Shown here: one piece after another, positions 23,301 to 37,300 of the stretch
Layout of the letters: every line of letters starts with the position of its first letter
Position numbering within the stretch: the stretch's first letter is position 1
Assembly (NCBI RefSeq): GCF_037975245.1
Contig: NC_092565.1
Span: forward strand, 13,235,499 to 13,299,498
DNA: 64,000 nt
Direction of reading: 5' to 3'
Source: Apostichopus japonicus
Lineage: Eukaryota > Echinodermata > Holothuroidea > Aspidochirotida > Stichopodidae
The notes under the pieces: model-generated
The model's database searches: none
What the model was told of the DNA's origin: nothing
Seen by the model: only the letters and a program-made list of their open reading frames with translations
Program-made: the position numbers and the translations under genes

Positions 23301-24880
23301 GAGCTGTAAAAGATCGGCAAAAGACGGACGTCACCGGGGTTCGAACCACCGATGCAAAAGAGAGTCTCGCTCATCAGCTCGCACAGTGCGCCAAGCCATC
23401 GCTCCACTGTATGGACTGAGATATTAGGCCGATTAACTAATACTTACAGCTCCCCATGTAGGCACGAGCTGTAAAAGATCGGCAAAAGACGCACGTCACC
23501 GGGGTTCGAACCACCGATGCAAAAGAGAGTCTCGCTCATCAGCTCGTACAGTGCGCCAAGCCATCGCGCCACTGTATGGACTGAGATATTAGGCCGATTA
23601 ACTAATACTTACAGCTCCCCATGTAGGCACGAGCTGTAAAAGATCGGCAAAAGACGCACGTCACCGGGGTTCGAACCACCGATGCAAAAGAGAGTCTCGC
23701 TCATCAGCTCGTACAGTGCGCCAAGCCATCGCGCCACTGTATGGACTGAGATATTAGGCCGATTAACTAATACTTACAGCTCCCCATGTAGGCACGAGCT
23801 GTAAAAGATCGGCAAAAGACGCACGTCACCGGGGTTCGAACCACCGATGCAAAAGAGAGTCTCGCTCATCAGCTCGTACAGTGCGCCAAGCCATCGCGCC
23901 ACTGTATGGACTGAGATATTAGGCCGATTAACTAATACTTACAGCTCCCCATGTAGGCACGAGCTGTAAAAGATCGGCAAAAGACGCACGTCACCGGGGT
24001 TCGAACCACCGATGCAAAAGAGAGTCTCGCTCATCAGCTCGTACAGTGCGCCAAGCCATCGCGCCACTGTCTGGACTGAGATATTAAGCCGATTAACTAA
24101 TACTTACAGCTCCCCATGTAGGCACGAGCTGTAAAAGATCGGCAAAAGACGCACGTCACCGGGGTTCGAACCACCGATGCAAAAGAGAGTCTCGCTCATC
24201 AGCTCGTACAGTGCGCCAAGCCATCGCGCCACTGTATGGACTGAGATATTAGGCCGATTAACTAATACTTACAGCTCCCCATGTAGGCACGAGCTGTAAA
24301 AGACGCACGTCACCGGGGTTCGAACCACCGATGCAAAAGAGAGTCTCGCTCATCAGCTCGTACAGCGCGCCAAGCCATCGCGCCACTGTATGGACTGAGA
24401 TATTAGGCCGATTAACTAATACTTACAGCTCCCCATGTAGGCACGAGCTGTAAAAGATCGGCAAAAGACGCACGTCACCGGGGTTCGAACCACCGATGCA
24501 AAAGAGAGTCTCGCTCATCAGCTCGTACAGTGCGCCAAGCCATCGCGCCACTGTATGGACTGAGATATTAGGCCGATTAACTAATACTTACAGCTCCCCA
24601 TGTAGGCACGAGCTGTAAAAGATCGGCAAAAGACGCACGTCACCGGGGTTCGAACCACCGATGCAAAAGAGAGTCTCGCTCATCAGCTCGTACAGTGCGC
24701 CAAGCCATCGCGCCACTGTATGGACTGAGATATTAGGCCGATTAACTAATACTTACAGCTCCCCATGTAGGCACGAGCTGTAAAAGATCGGCAAAAGACG
24801 CACGTCACCGGGGTTCGAACCACCGATGCAAAAGAGAGTCTCGCTCATCAGCTCGTACAGTGCGCCAAGCCATCGCGCCA
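23301..24880. repeat. Near-consensus monomers with a 5-monomer repeat
   Basis: Mostly L monomers close to consensus. The paired variant ctgtctgg and attaagcc appears at 24067 and again at 24881, 814 bp apart (4 L + 1 S), a local duplication leading into delta. Confidence 0.75.
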
Positions 24881-27800
24881 CTGTCTGGACTGAGATATTA
24901 AGCCGATTAACTAATACTTACAGCTCCCCATGTAGGCACGAGCTGTAAAAGATCGGCAAAAGACGCACGTCACCGGGGTTCGAACCACCGATGCAAAAGA
25001 GAGTCTCGCTCATCAGCTCGTACAGTGCGCCAAGCCATCGCGCCACTGTATGGACTGAGATATTAGGCCGATTAACTAATACTTACAGCTCCCCATGTAG
25101 GCACGAGCTGTAAAAGATCGGCAAAAGACGCACGTCACCGGGGTTCGAACCACCGATGCAAAAGAGAGTCTCGCTCATCAGCTCGTACAGTGCGCCAAGC
25201 CATCGCGCCACTGTATGGACTGAGATATTAGGCCGATTAACTAATACTTACAGCTCCCCATGTAGGCACGAGCTGTAAAAGACGCACGTCACCGGGGTTC
25301 GAACCACCGATGCAAAAGAGAGTCTCGCTCATCAGCTCGTACAGTGCGCCAAGCCATCGCGCCACTGTATGGACTGAGATATTAGGCCGATTAACTAATA
25401 CTTACAGCTCCCCATGTAGGCACGAGCTGTAAAAGATCGGCAAAAGACGCACGTCACCGGGGTTCGAACCACCGATGCAAAAGAGAGTCTCGCTCATCAG
25501 CTCGTACAGTGCGCCAAGCCATCGCGCCACTGTATGGACTGAGATATTAGGCCGATTAACTAATACTTACAGCTCCCCATATAGGCACGAGCTGTAAAAA
25601 AACGCACGTCACCGGGGTTCGAACCACCGATGCAAAAGAGAGTCTCGCTCATCAGCTTTTACAGTGCGCCAAGCCATCGCGCCACTGTATGGACTGAGAT
25701 ATTAGGCCGATTAACTAATACTTACAGCTCCCCATGTAGGCACGAGCTGTAAAAGATCGGCAAAAGACGCACGTCACCGGGGTTCGAACCACCGATGCAA
25801 AAGAGAGTCTCGCTCATCAGCTCGTACAGTGCGCCAAGCCATCGCGCCACTGTATGGACTGAGATATTAGGCCGATTAACTAATACTTACAGCTCCCCAT
25901 GTAGGCACGAGCTGTAAAAGACGCACGTCTCCGGGGTTCGAACCACCGATGCAAAAGAGAGTCTCGCTCATCAGCTCGTACAGTGCGCCAAGTCATCGCG
26001 CCACTGTATGGACTGAGATATTAGGCCGATTAACTAATACTTACAGCTCCCCATGTAGGCACGAGCTGTAAAAGATCGGCAAAAGACGCACGTCACCGGG
26101 TTTCGAACCACCGATGCAAAAGAGAGTCTCGCTCATCAGCTCGTACAGTGCGCCAAGCCATCGCGCCACTGTATGGACTGAGATATTAGGCCGATTAACT
26201 AATACTTACAGCTCCCCATGTAGGCACTAGCTGTAAAAGACGCACGTCATCGGGGTTCGAACCACCGATGCAAAAGAGAGTCTCGCTCATCAGCTCGTAC
26301 AGTGCGCCAAGCCATCGCGCCACTGTATGGACTGAGATATTAGGCCGATTAACTAATACTTACAGCTCCCCATGTAGGCACGAGCTGTAAAAGACGCACG
26401 TCACCGGGGTTCGGACCACCGATGCAAAAGAGAGTCTCGCTCATCAGCTCGTACAGCGCGCCAAGCCATCGCGCCACTGTATGGACTGAGATATTAGGCC
26501 GATTAACTAATACTTACAGCTCCCCATGTAGGCACGAGCTGTAAAAGATCGGCAAAAGACGCACGTCACCGGGGTTCGAACCACCGATGCAAAAGAAAGT
26601 CTCGCTCATCAGCTCGTACAGTGCGCCAAGCCATCGCGCCACTGTATGGACTGAGATATTAGGCCGATTAACTAATACTTACAGCTCCCCATGTAGGCAC
26701 GAGCTGTAAAAGACGCACGTCACCGGGGTTCGAACCACCGATGCAAAAGAGAGTCTCGCTCATCAGCTCGTACAGTGCGCCAAGCCATCGCGCCACTGTA
26801 TGGACTGAGATATTAGGCCGATTAACTAATACTTACAGCTCCCCATGTAGGCACGAGCTGTAAAAGATCGGCAAAAGACGCACGTCACCGGGGTTCGAAC
26901 CACCGATGCAAAAGAGAGTCTCGCTCATCAGCTCGTACAGTGCGCCAAGCCATCGCGCCACTGTATGGACTGAGATATTAGGCCGATTAACTAATACTTA
27001 CAGCTCCCCATGTAGGCACGAGCTGTAAAAGATCGGCAAAAGACGCACGTCACCGGGGTTCGAACCACCGATGCAAAAGAGAGTCTCGCTCATCAGCTCG
27101 TACAGTGCGCCAAGCCATCGCGCCACTGTATGGACTGAGATATTAGGCCGATTAACTAATACTTACAGCTCCCCATGTAGGCACGAGCTGTAAAAGACGC
27201 ACGTCACCGGGGTTCGAACCACCGATGCAAAAGAGAGTCTCGCTCATCAGCTCGTACAGTGCGCCAAGCCATCGCGCCACTGTATGGACTGAGATATTAG
27301 GCCGATTAACTAATACTTACAGCTCCCCATGTAGGCACGAGCTGTAAAAGACGCACGTCACCGGGGTTCGAACCACCGATGCAAAAGAGAGTCTCGCTCA
27401 TCAGTTCGTACAGTGCGCCAAGCCATCGCGCCACTGTATGGACTGAGATATTAGGCCGATTAACTAATACTTACAGCTCCCCATGTAGGCACGAGCTGTA
27501 AAAGACGCACGTCACCGGGGTTCGAACCACCGATGCAAAAGAGAGTCTCGCTCATCAGCTCGTACAGTGCGCCAAGCCATCGCGCCACTGTATGGACTGA
27601 GATATTAGGCCGATTAACTAATACTTACAGCTCCCCATGTAGGCACGAGCTGTAAAAGATCGGCAAAAGACGCACGTCACCGGGGTTCGAACCACCGATG
27701 CAAAAGAGAGTCTCGCTCATCAGCTCGTACAGTGCGCCAAGCCATCGCGCCACTGTATGGACTGAGATATTAGGCCGATTAACTAATACTTACAGCTCCC

Positions 27801-28082
27801 CATGTAGGCACGAGCTGTAAAAGATCGGCAAAAGACGCACGTCACCGGGGTTCGAACCACCGATGCAAAAGAGAGTCTCGCTCATCAGCTCGTACAGTGC
27901 GCCAAGCCATCGCGCCACTGTATGGACTGAGATATTAGGCCGATTAACTAATACTTACAGCTCCCCATGTAGGCACGAGCTGTAAAAGATCGGCAAAAGA
28001 CGCACGTCACCGGGGTTCGAACCACCGATGCAAAAGAGAGTCTCGCTCATCAGCTCGTACAGTGCGCCAAGCCATCGCGCCA
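24881..28082. repeat. HOR delta, copy 1 (20 monomers, 3,202 bp)
   Basis: Markers are attaagcc (about 24896), ccatataggc with a 7-A run (25581), cgtctccgg (about 25927), ggcactagc (26221), ttcggacc (26411), gaaagtctc (about 26596) and cagttcgta (27401). The period equals 9 S + 11 L plus the extra A in the 7-A run, which fits 3,202 exactly. Confidence 0.88.
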
Positions 28083-31020
28083 CTGTATGTACTGAGATAT
28101 TAAGCCGATTAACTAATACTTACAGCTCCCCATGTAGGCACGAGCTGTAAAAGATCGGCAAAAGACGCACGTCACCGGGGTTCGAACCACCGATGCAAAA
28201 GAGAGTCTCGCTCATCAGCTCGTACAGTGCGCCAAGCCATCGCGCCACTGTATGGACTGAGATATTAGGCCGATTAACTAATACTTACAGCTCCCCATGT
28301 AGGCACGAGCTGTAAAAGATCGGCAAAAGACGCACGTCACCGGGGTTCGAACCACCGATGCAAAAGAGAGTCTCGCTCATCAGCTCGTACAGTGCGCCAA
28401 GCCATCGCGCCACTGTATGGACTGAGATATTAGGCCGATTAACTAATACTTACAGCTCCCCATGTAGGCACGAGCTGTAAAAGACGCACGTCACCGGGGT
28501 TCGAACCACCGATGCAAAAGAGAGTCTCGCTCATCAGCTCGTACAGTGCGCCAAGCCATCGCGCCACTGTATGGACTGAGATATTAGGCCGATTAACTAA
28601 TACTTACAGCTCCCCATGTAGGCACGAGCTGTAAAAGATCGGCAAAAGACGCACGTCACCGGGGTTCGAACCACCGATGCAAAAGAGAGTCTCGCTCATC
28701 AGCTCGTACAGTGCGCCAAGCCATCGCGCCACTGTATGGACTGAGATATTAGGCCGATTAACTAATACTTACAGCTCCCCATATAGGCACGAGCTGTAAA
28801 AAAACGCACGTCACCGGGGTTCGAACCACCGATGCAAAAGAGAGTCTCGCTCATCACCTTTTACAGTGCGCCAAGCCATCGCGCCACTGTATGGACTGAG
28901 ATATTAGGCCGATTAACTAATACTTACAGCTCCCCATGTAGGCACGAGCTGTAAAAGATCGGCAAAAGACGCACGTCACCGGGGTTCGAACCACCGATGC
29001 AAAAGAGAGTCTCGCTCATCAGCTCGTACAGTGCGCCAAGCCATCGCGCCACTGTATGGACTGAGATATTAGGCCGATTAACTAATACTTACAGCTCCCC
29101 ATGTAGGCACGAGCTGTAAAAGACGCACGTCTCCGGGGTTCGAACCACCGATGCAAAAGAGAGTCTCGCTCATCAGCTCGTACAGTGCGCCAAGTCATCG
29201 CGCCACTGTATGGACTGAGATATTAGGCCGATTAACTAATACTTACAGCTCCCCATGTAGGCACGAGCTGTAAAAGATCGGCAAAAGACGCACGTCACCG
29301 GGTTTCGAACCACCGATGCAAAAGAGAGTCTCGCTCATCAGCTCGTACAGTGCGCCAAGCCATCGCGCCACTGTATGGACTGAGATATTAGGCCGATTAA
29401 CTAATACTTACAGCTCCCCATGTAGGCACTAGCTGTAAAAGACGCACGTCATCGGGGTTCGAACCACCGATGCAAAAGAGAGTCTCGCTCATCAGCTCGT
29501 ACAGTGCGCCAAGCCATCGCGCCACTGTATGGACTGAGATATTAGGCCGATTAACTAATACTTACAGCTCCCCATGTAGGCACGAGCTGTAAAAGACGCA
29601 CGTCACCGGGGTTCGGACCACCGATGCAAAAGAGAGTCTCGCTCATCAGCTCGTACAGCGCGCCAAGCCATCGCGCCACTGTATGGACTGAGATATTAGG
29701 CCGATTAACTAATACTTACAGCTCCCCATGTAGGCACGAGCTGTAAAAGATCGGCAAAAGACGCACGTCACCGGGGTTCGAACCACCGATGCAAAAGAAA
29801 GTCTCGCTCATCAGCTCGTACAGTGCGCCAAGCCATCGCGCCACTGTATGGACTGAGATATTAGGCCGATTAACTAATACTTACAGCTCCCCATGTAGGC
29901 ACGAGCTGTAAAAGACGCACGTCACCGGGGTTCGAACCACCGATGCAAAAGAGAGTCTCGCTCATCAGCTCGTACAGTGCGCCAAGCCATCGCGCCACTG
30001 TATGGACTGAGATATTAGGCCGATTAACTAATACTTACAGCTCCCCATGTAGGCACGAGCTGTAAAAGATCGGCAAAAGACGCACGTCACCGGGGTTCGA
30101 ACCACCGATGCAAAAGAGAGTCTCGCTCATCAGCTCGTACAGTGCGCCAAGCCATCGCGCCACTGTATGGACTGAGATATTAGACCGATTAACTAATACT
30201 TACAGCTCCCCATGTAGGCACGAGCTGTAAAAGATCGGCAAAAGACGCACGTCACCGGGGTTCGAACCACCGATGCAAAAGAGAGTCTCGCTCATCAGCT
30301 CGTACAGTGCGCCAAGCCATCGCGCCACTGTATGGACTGAGATATTAGGCCGATTAACTAATACTTACAGCTCCCCATGTAGGCACGAGCTGTAAAAGAC
30401 GCACGTCACCGGGGTTCGAACCACCGATGCAAAAGAGAGTCTCGCTCATCAGCTCGTACAGTGCGCCAAGCCATCGCGCCACTGTATGGACTGAGATATT
30501 AGGCCGATTAACTAATACTTACAGCTCCCCATGTAGGCACGAGCTGTAAAAGACGCACGTCACCGGGGTTCGAACCACCGATGCAAAAGAGAGTCTCGCT
30601 CATCAGTTCGTACAGTGCGCCAAGCCATCGCGCCACTGTATGGACTGAGATATTAGGCCGATTAACTAATACTTACAGCTCCCCATGTAGGCACGAGCTG
30701 TAAAAGACGCACGTCACCGGGGTTCGAACCACCGATGCAAAAGAGAGTCTCGCTCATCAGCTCGTACAGTGCGCCAAGCCATCGCGCCACTGTATGGACT
30801 GAGATATTAGGCCGATTAACTAATACTTACAGCTCCCCATGTAGGCACGAGCTGTAAAAGATCGGCAAAAGACGCACGTCACCGGGGTTCGAACCACCGA
30901 TGCAAAAGAGAGTCTCGCTCATCAGCTCGTACAGTGCGCCAAGCCATCGCGCCACTGTATGGACTGAGATATTAGGCCGATTAACTAATACTTACAGCTC
31001 CCCATGTAGGCACGAGCTGT
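28083..31020. repeat. HOR delta, copy 2 (partial)
   Basis: All delta markers recur at a constant offset of 3,202 bp: ccatataggc (28783), cgtctccgg (29130), ggcactagc (29423), ttcggacc (29613), cagttcgta (30603). The constant offset means no monomer has been gained or lost since duplication, so this looks younger than alpha or zeta. Private changes include tcacctttta (about 28,857) and tagaccg (about 30,182). Confidence 0.88.
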
Positions 31021-31330
31021 AAAAGACGCACGTCACCGGGGTTCGAACCACCGATGCAAAAGAGAGTCTCGCTCATCAGCTCGTACAGTGCGCCAAGTCA
31101 TCGCGCCACTGTATGGACTGAGATATTAGGCCGATTAACTAATACTTACAGCTCCCCATGTAGGCACGAGCTGTAAAAGACGCACGTCACTGGGGTTCGA
31201 ACCACCGATGCAAAAGAGAGTCTCGCTCATCAGCTCGTACAGTGCGCAAAGCCATCGCGCCACTGTATATACTGAGATATTAGGCCGATTAACTAATACT
31301 TAAAGCTCTTCATGTAGGCACGAGCTGTAA
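31021..31330. repeat. Locally diverged monomers
   Basis: One monomer here carries several private changes together: tcactgggg (about 31,188), gcgcaaagcc (about 31,246), tgtatatactg (about 31,266) and taaagctcttcatg (about 31,301). I did not see this combination elsewhere. It separates delta from the epsilon region. Confidence 0.7.
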
Positions 31331-34300
31331 AAGATCGGCAAAAGACGCACGTCACCGGGGTTCGAACCACCGATGCAAAAGAGAGTCTCGCTCATCAGCT
31401 CGTACAGTGCGCCAAGCCATCGCGCCACTGTATGGACTGAGATATTAGGCCGATTAACTAATACTTACAGCTCCCCATGTAGGCACGAGCTGTAAAAGAT
31501 CGGCAAAAGACGTACGTCACCGGGGTTCGAACCACCGATGCAAAAGAGAGTCTCGCTCATCAGCTCGTACAGTGCGCCAAGCCATCGCGCCACTGTCTGG
31601 ACTGAGATATTAGGCCGATTAACTAATACTTACAGCTCCCCATGTAGGCACGAGCTATAAAAGATCGGCAAAAGACGTACGTCACCGGGGTTCGAACCAC
31701 CGATGCAAAAGAGAGTCTCGCTCATCAGCTCGTACAGTGCGCCAAGACATCGCGCCACTGTATGGACTGAGATATTAGGCCGATTAACTAATACTTACAG
31801 CTCCCCATGTAGGCACGAGCTGTAAAAGATCGGCAAAAGACGCACGTCACCGGGGTTCGAACCACCGATGCAAAAGAGAGTCTCGCTCATCAGCTCGTAC
31901 AGTGCGCCAAGACATCGCGCCACTGTATGGACTGAGATATTAGGCCGATTAACTAATACTTACAGCTCCCCATGTAGGCACGAGCTGTAAAAGATCGGCA
32001 AAAGACGCACGTCACCGGGGTTCGAACCACCGATGCAAAAGAGAGTCTCGCTCATCAGCTCGTACAGTGCGCCAAGCCATCGCGCCACTGTATGGACTGA
32101 GATATTAGGCCGATTAACTAATACTTACAGCTCCCCATGTAGGCACGAGCTGTAAAAGATCGAGAAAAGACGCACGTCACCGGGGTTCGAACCACCGATG
32201 CAAAAGAGAGTCTCGCTCATCAGCTCGTACAGTGCGCCAAGCCATCGCGCCACTGTCTGGACTGAGATATTAGGCCGATTAACTAATACTTACAGCTCCC
32301 CATGTAGGCACGAGCTGTAAAAGATCGGCAAAAGACGTACGTCACCGGGGTTCGAACCACCGATGCAAAAGAGAGTCTCGCTCATCAGCTCGTACAGTGC
32401 GCCAAGCCATCGCGCCACTGTGTGGACTGAGATATTAGGCCGATTAACTAATACTTACAGCTCCCCATGTAGGCACGAGCTATAAAAGATCGGCAAAAGA
32501 CGTACGTCACCGGGGTTCGAACCACCGATGCAAAAGAGAGTCTCGCTCATCAGCTCGTACAGTGCGCCAAGACATCGCGCCACTGTATGGACTGAGATAT
32601 TAGGCCGATTAACTAATACTTACAGCTCCCCATGTAGGCACGAGCTGTAAAAGATCGGCAAAAGACGCACGTCACCGGGGTTCGAACCACCGATGCAAAA
32701 GAGAGTCTCGCTCATCAGCTCGTACAGTGCGCCAAGCCATCGCGCCACTGTATGGACTGAGATATTAGGCCGATTAACTAATACTTACAGCTCCCCATGT
32801 AGGCACGAGCTGTAAAAGATCGGCAAAAGACGCACGTCACCGGGGTTCGAACCACCGATGCAAAAGAGAGTCTCGCTCATCAGCTCGTACAGTGCGCCAA
32901 GCCATCGCGCCACTGTATGGACTGAGATATTAGGCCGATTAACTAATACTTACAGCTCCCCATGTAGGCACGAGCTGTAAAAGATCGAGAAAAGACGCAC
33001 GTCACCGGGGTTCGAACCACCGATGCAAAAGAGAGTCTAGCTCATCAGCTCGTACAGTGCGCCAAGCCATCGCGCCACTGTCTGGACTGAGATATTAGGC
33101 CGATTAACTAATACTTACAGCTCCCCATGTAGGCACGAGCTATAAAAGATCGGCAAAAGACGCACGTCACCGGGGTTCGAACCACCGATGCAAAAGAGAG
33201 TCTCGCTCATCAGCTCGTACAGTGCGCCAAGCCATCGCGCCACTGTATGGACTGAGATATTAGGCCGAATAACTAATACTTACAGCTCCCCATGTAGGCA
33301 CGAGCTGTAAAAGATCGGCAAAAGACGTACGTCACCGGGGTTCGAACCACCGATGCAAAAGAGAGTCTCGCTCATCAGCTCTTACAGTGCGCCAAGCCAT
33401 CGCGCCACTGTCTGGACTGAGATATTAGGCTGATTAACTGATACTTACAGCTCCCCATGTAGGCACGAGCTGTAAAAGATCGGCAAAAGACGCACGTCAC
33501 CGGGGTTCGAACCACCGATGCAAAAGAGAGTCTCGCTCATCAGCTCGTACAGTGCGCCAAGCCATCGCGCCACTGTCTGGACTGAGATATTAGGCCGATT
33601 AACTTATAATTATAGCTCCCCATGTAGGCACGAGCTGTAAAAGATCGGCAAAAGACGCACGTCACCGGGGTTCGAACCACCGATGCAAAAGAGAGTCTCG
33701 CTCATCAGCTCGTACAGTGCGCCAAGCCATCGCGCCACTGTATGGACTGAGATATTAGGCCGATTAACTAATACTTACAGCTCCCCATGTAGGCACGAGC
33801 TGTAAAAGATCGGCAAAAGACGCACGTCACCGGGGTTCGAACCACCGATGCAAAAGAGAGTCTCGCTCATCAGCTCGTACAGTGCGCCAAGCCATCGCGC
33901 CACTGTATGGACTGAGATATTAGGCCGATTAACTAATACTTACAGCTCCCCATGTAGGCACGAGCTGTAAAAGATCGGCAAAAGACGCACGTCACCGGGG
34001 TTCGAACCACCGATGCAAAAGAGAGTCTCGCTCATCAGCTCGTACAGTGCGCCAAGCCATCGCGCCACTGTATGGACTGAGATATTAGGCCGATTAACTA
34101 ATACTTACAGCTCCCCATGTAGGCACGAGCTGTAAAAGACGCACGTCACCGGGGTTCGAACCACCGATGCAAAAGAGAGTCTCGCTCATCAGCTCGTACA
34201 GTGCGCCAAGCCATCGCGCCACTGTATGGACTGAGATATTAGGCCGATTAACTAATACTTACAGCTCCCCATGTAGACACGAGCTGTAAAAGATCGGCAA

Positions 34301-37300
34301 AAGACGCACGTCACCGGGGTTCGAACCACCGATGCAAAAGAGAGTCTCGCTCATCAGCTCGTACAGTGCGCCAAGCCATCGCGCCACTGTATGGACTGAG
34401 ATATTAGGCCGATTAACTAATACTTACAGCTCCCCATGTAGGCACGAGCTGTAAAAGATCGGCAAAAGACGCACGTCACCGGGGTTCGAACCACCGATGC
34501 AAAAGAGAGTCTCGCTCATCAGCTCGTACAGTGCGCCAAGCCATCGCGCCACTGTATGGACTGAGATATTAGGCCGATTAACTAATACTTACAGCTCCCC
34601 ATGTAGGCACGAGCTGTAAAAGATCGGCAAAAGACGCACGTCACCGGGGTTCGAACCACCGATGCAAAAGAGAGTCTCGCTCATCAGCTCGTACAGTGCG
34701 CCAAACCATCGCGCCACTGTATGGACTGAGATATTAGGCCGAATAACTAATACTTACAGCTCCCCATGTAGGCACGAGCTGTAAAAGATCGGCAAAAGAC
34801 GTACGTCACCGGGGTTCGAACCACCGATGCAAAAGAGAGTCTCGCTCATCAGCTCTTACAGTGCGCCAAGCCATCGCGCCACTGTCTGGACTGAGATATT
34901 AGGCCGATTAACTGATACTTGCAGCTCCCCATGTAGGCACGAGCTGTAAAAGATCGGCAAAAGACGCACGTCACCGGGGTTCGAACCACCGATGCAAAAG
35001 AGAGTCTCGCTCATCAGCTCGTACAGTGCGCCAAGCCATCGCGCCACTGTCTTGACTGAGATATTAGGCCGATTAACTTATAATTATAGCTCCCCATGTA
35101 GGCACGAGCTGTAAAAGATCGGCAAAAGACGCACGTCACCGGGGTTCGAACCACCGATGCAAAAGAGAGTCTCGCTCATCAGCTCGTACAGTGCGCCAAG
35201 CCATCGCGCCACTGTCTGGACTGAGATATTAGGCCGATTAACTAATACTTACAGCTCCCCATGTAGGCACGAGCTGTAAAAGATCGGCAAAAGACGCACG
35301 TCACCGGGGTTCGAACCACCGATGCAAAAGAGAGTCTCGCTCATCAGCTCGTACAGTGCGCCAAGCCATCGCGCCACTGTATGGACTGAGATATTAGGCC
35401 GATTAACTAATACTTACAGCTCCCCATGTAGGCACGAGCTGTAAAAGATCGGCAAAAGACGCACGTCACCGGGGTTCGAACCACCGATGCAAAAGAGAGT
35501 CTCGCTCATCAGCTCGTACAGTGCGCCAAGCCATCGCGCCACTGTCTGGACTGAGATATTAGGCCGATTAACTAATACTTACAGCTCCCCATGTAGGCAC
35601 GAGCTGTAAAAGATCGGCAAAAGACGCACGTCACCGGGGTTCGAACCACCGATGCAAAAGAGAGTCTCGCTCATCAGCTCGTACAGTGCGCCAAGCCATC
35701 GCGCCACTGTCTGGACTGAGATATTAGGCCGATTAACTAATACTTACAGCTCCCCATGTAGGCACGAGCTGTAAAAGATCGGCAAAAGACGTACGTCACC
35801 GGGGTTCGAACCACCGATGCAAAAGAGAGTCTCGCTCATCAGCTCGTACAGTGCGCCGAGCCATCGCGCCACTGTATGGACTGAGATATAAGGCCGATTA
35901 ACTAATACTTACAGCTCCCCATGTAGGCACGAGCTGTAAAAGACGCACGTCACCGGGGTTCGAACCACCGATGCAAAAGAGAGTCTCGCTCATCAGCTCG
36001 TACAGTGCGCCAAGCCATCGCGCCACTGTATGGACTGAGATATTAGGCCGATTAACTAATACTTACAGCTCCCCATGTAGGCACGAGCTGTAAAAGATCG
36101 GCAAAAGACGCACGTCACCGGGGTTCGAACCACCGCTGCAAAAGAGAGTCTCGCTCATCAGCTCGTACAGTGCGCCAAGCCATCGCGCCACTGTATGGAC
36201 TGAGATATTAGGCCGATTAACTAATACTTACAGCTCCCCATGTAGGCACGAGCTGTAAAAGATCGGCAAAAGACGCACGTCACCGGGGTTCGAACCACCG
36301 ATGCAAAAGAGAGTCTCGCTCATCAGCTCGTACAGTGCGCCAAGCCATCGCGCCACTGTCTGGACTGAGATATTAGGCCGATTAACTAATACTTACAGCT
36401 CACCATGTAGGCACGAGCTGTAAAAGATCGGCAAAAGACGTACGTCACCGGGGTTCGAACCACCGATGCAAAAGAGAGTCTCGCTCATCAGCTCGTACAG
36501 TTCGCCAAGCCATCGCGCCACTGTATGGACTGAGATATTAGGCCGATTAACTAATACTTACAGCTCCCCATGTAGGCACGAGCTGTAAAAGACGCACGTC
36601 ACCGGGGTTCGACCCACCGATGCAAAAGAGAGTCTCGCTCATCAGCTCGTACAGTGCGCCAAGCCATCGCGCCACTGTATGGACTGAGATATTAGGCCGA
36701 TTAACTAATACTTACAGCTCCCCATGTAGGCACGAGCTGTAAAAGACGCACGTCACCGGGGTTCGAACCACCGATGCAAAAGAGAGTCTCGCTCATCAGC
36801 TCGTACAGTGCGCCAAGCCATCGCGCCACTGTATGGACTGAGATATTAGGCCGATTAACTAATACTTACAGCTCCCCATGTAGGCACGAGCTGTAAAAGA
36901 CGCACGGCACCGGGGTTCGAACCACCGATGCAAAAGAGAGTCTCGCTCATCAGCTCGTACAGTGCGCCAAGCCATCGCGCCACTGTATGGACTGAGATAT
37001 TAGGCCGATTAACTAATACTTACAGCTCCCCATGTAGGCACGAGCTGTAAAAGATCGGCAAAAGACGTACGTCACCGGGGTTCGAACCACCGATGCAAAA
37101 GAGAGTCTCGCTCATCAGCTCGTACAGTGCGCCAAGCCATCGCGCCACTGTATGGACTGAGATATTAGGCCGATTAACTAATACTTACAGCTCCCCATGT
37201 AGGCACGAGCTGTAAAAGATCGGCAAAAGACGCACGTCACCGGGGCTCGAACCACCGATGCAAAAGAGAGTCTCGCTCATCAGCTCGTACAGTGCGCCAA

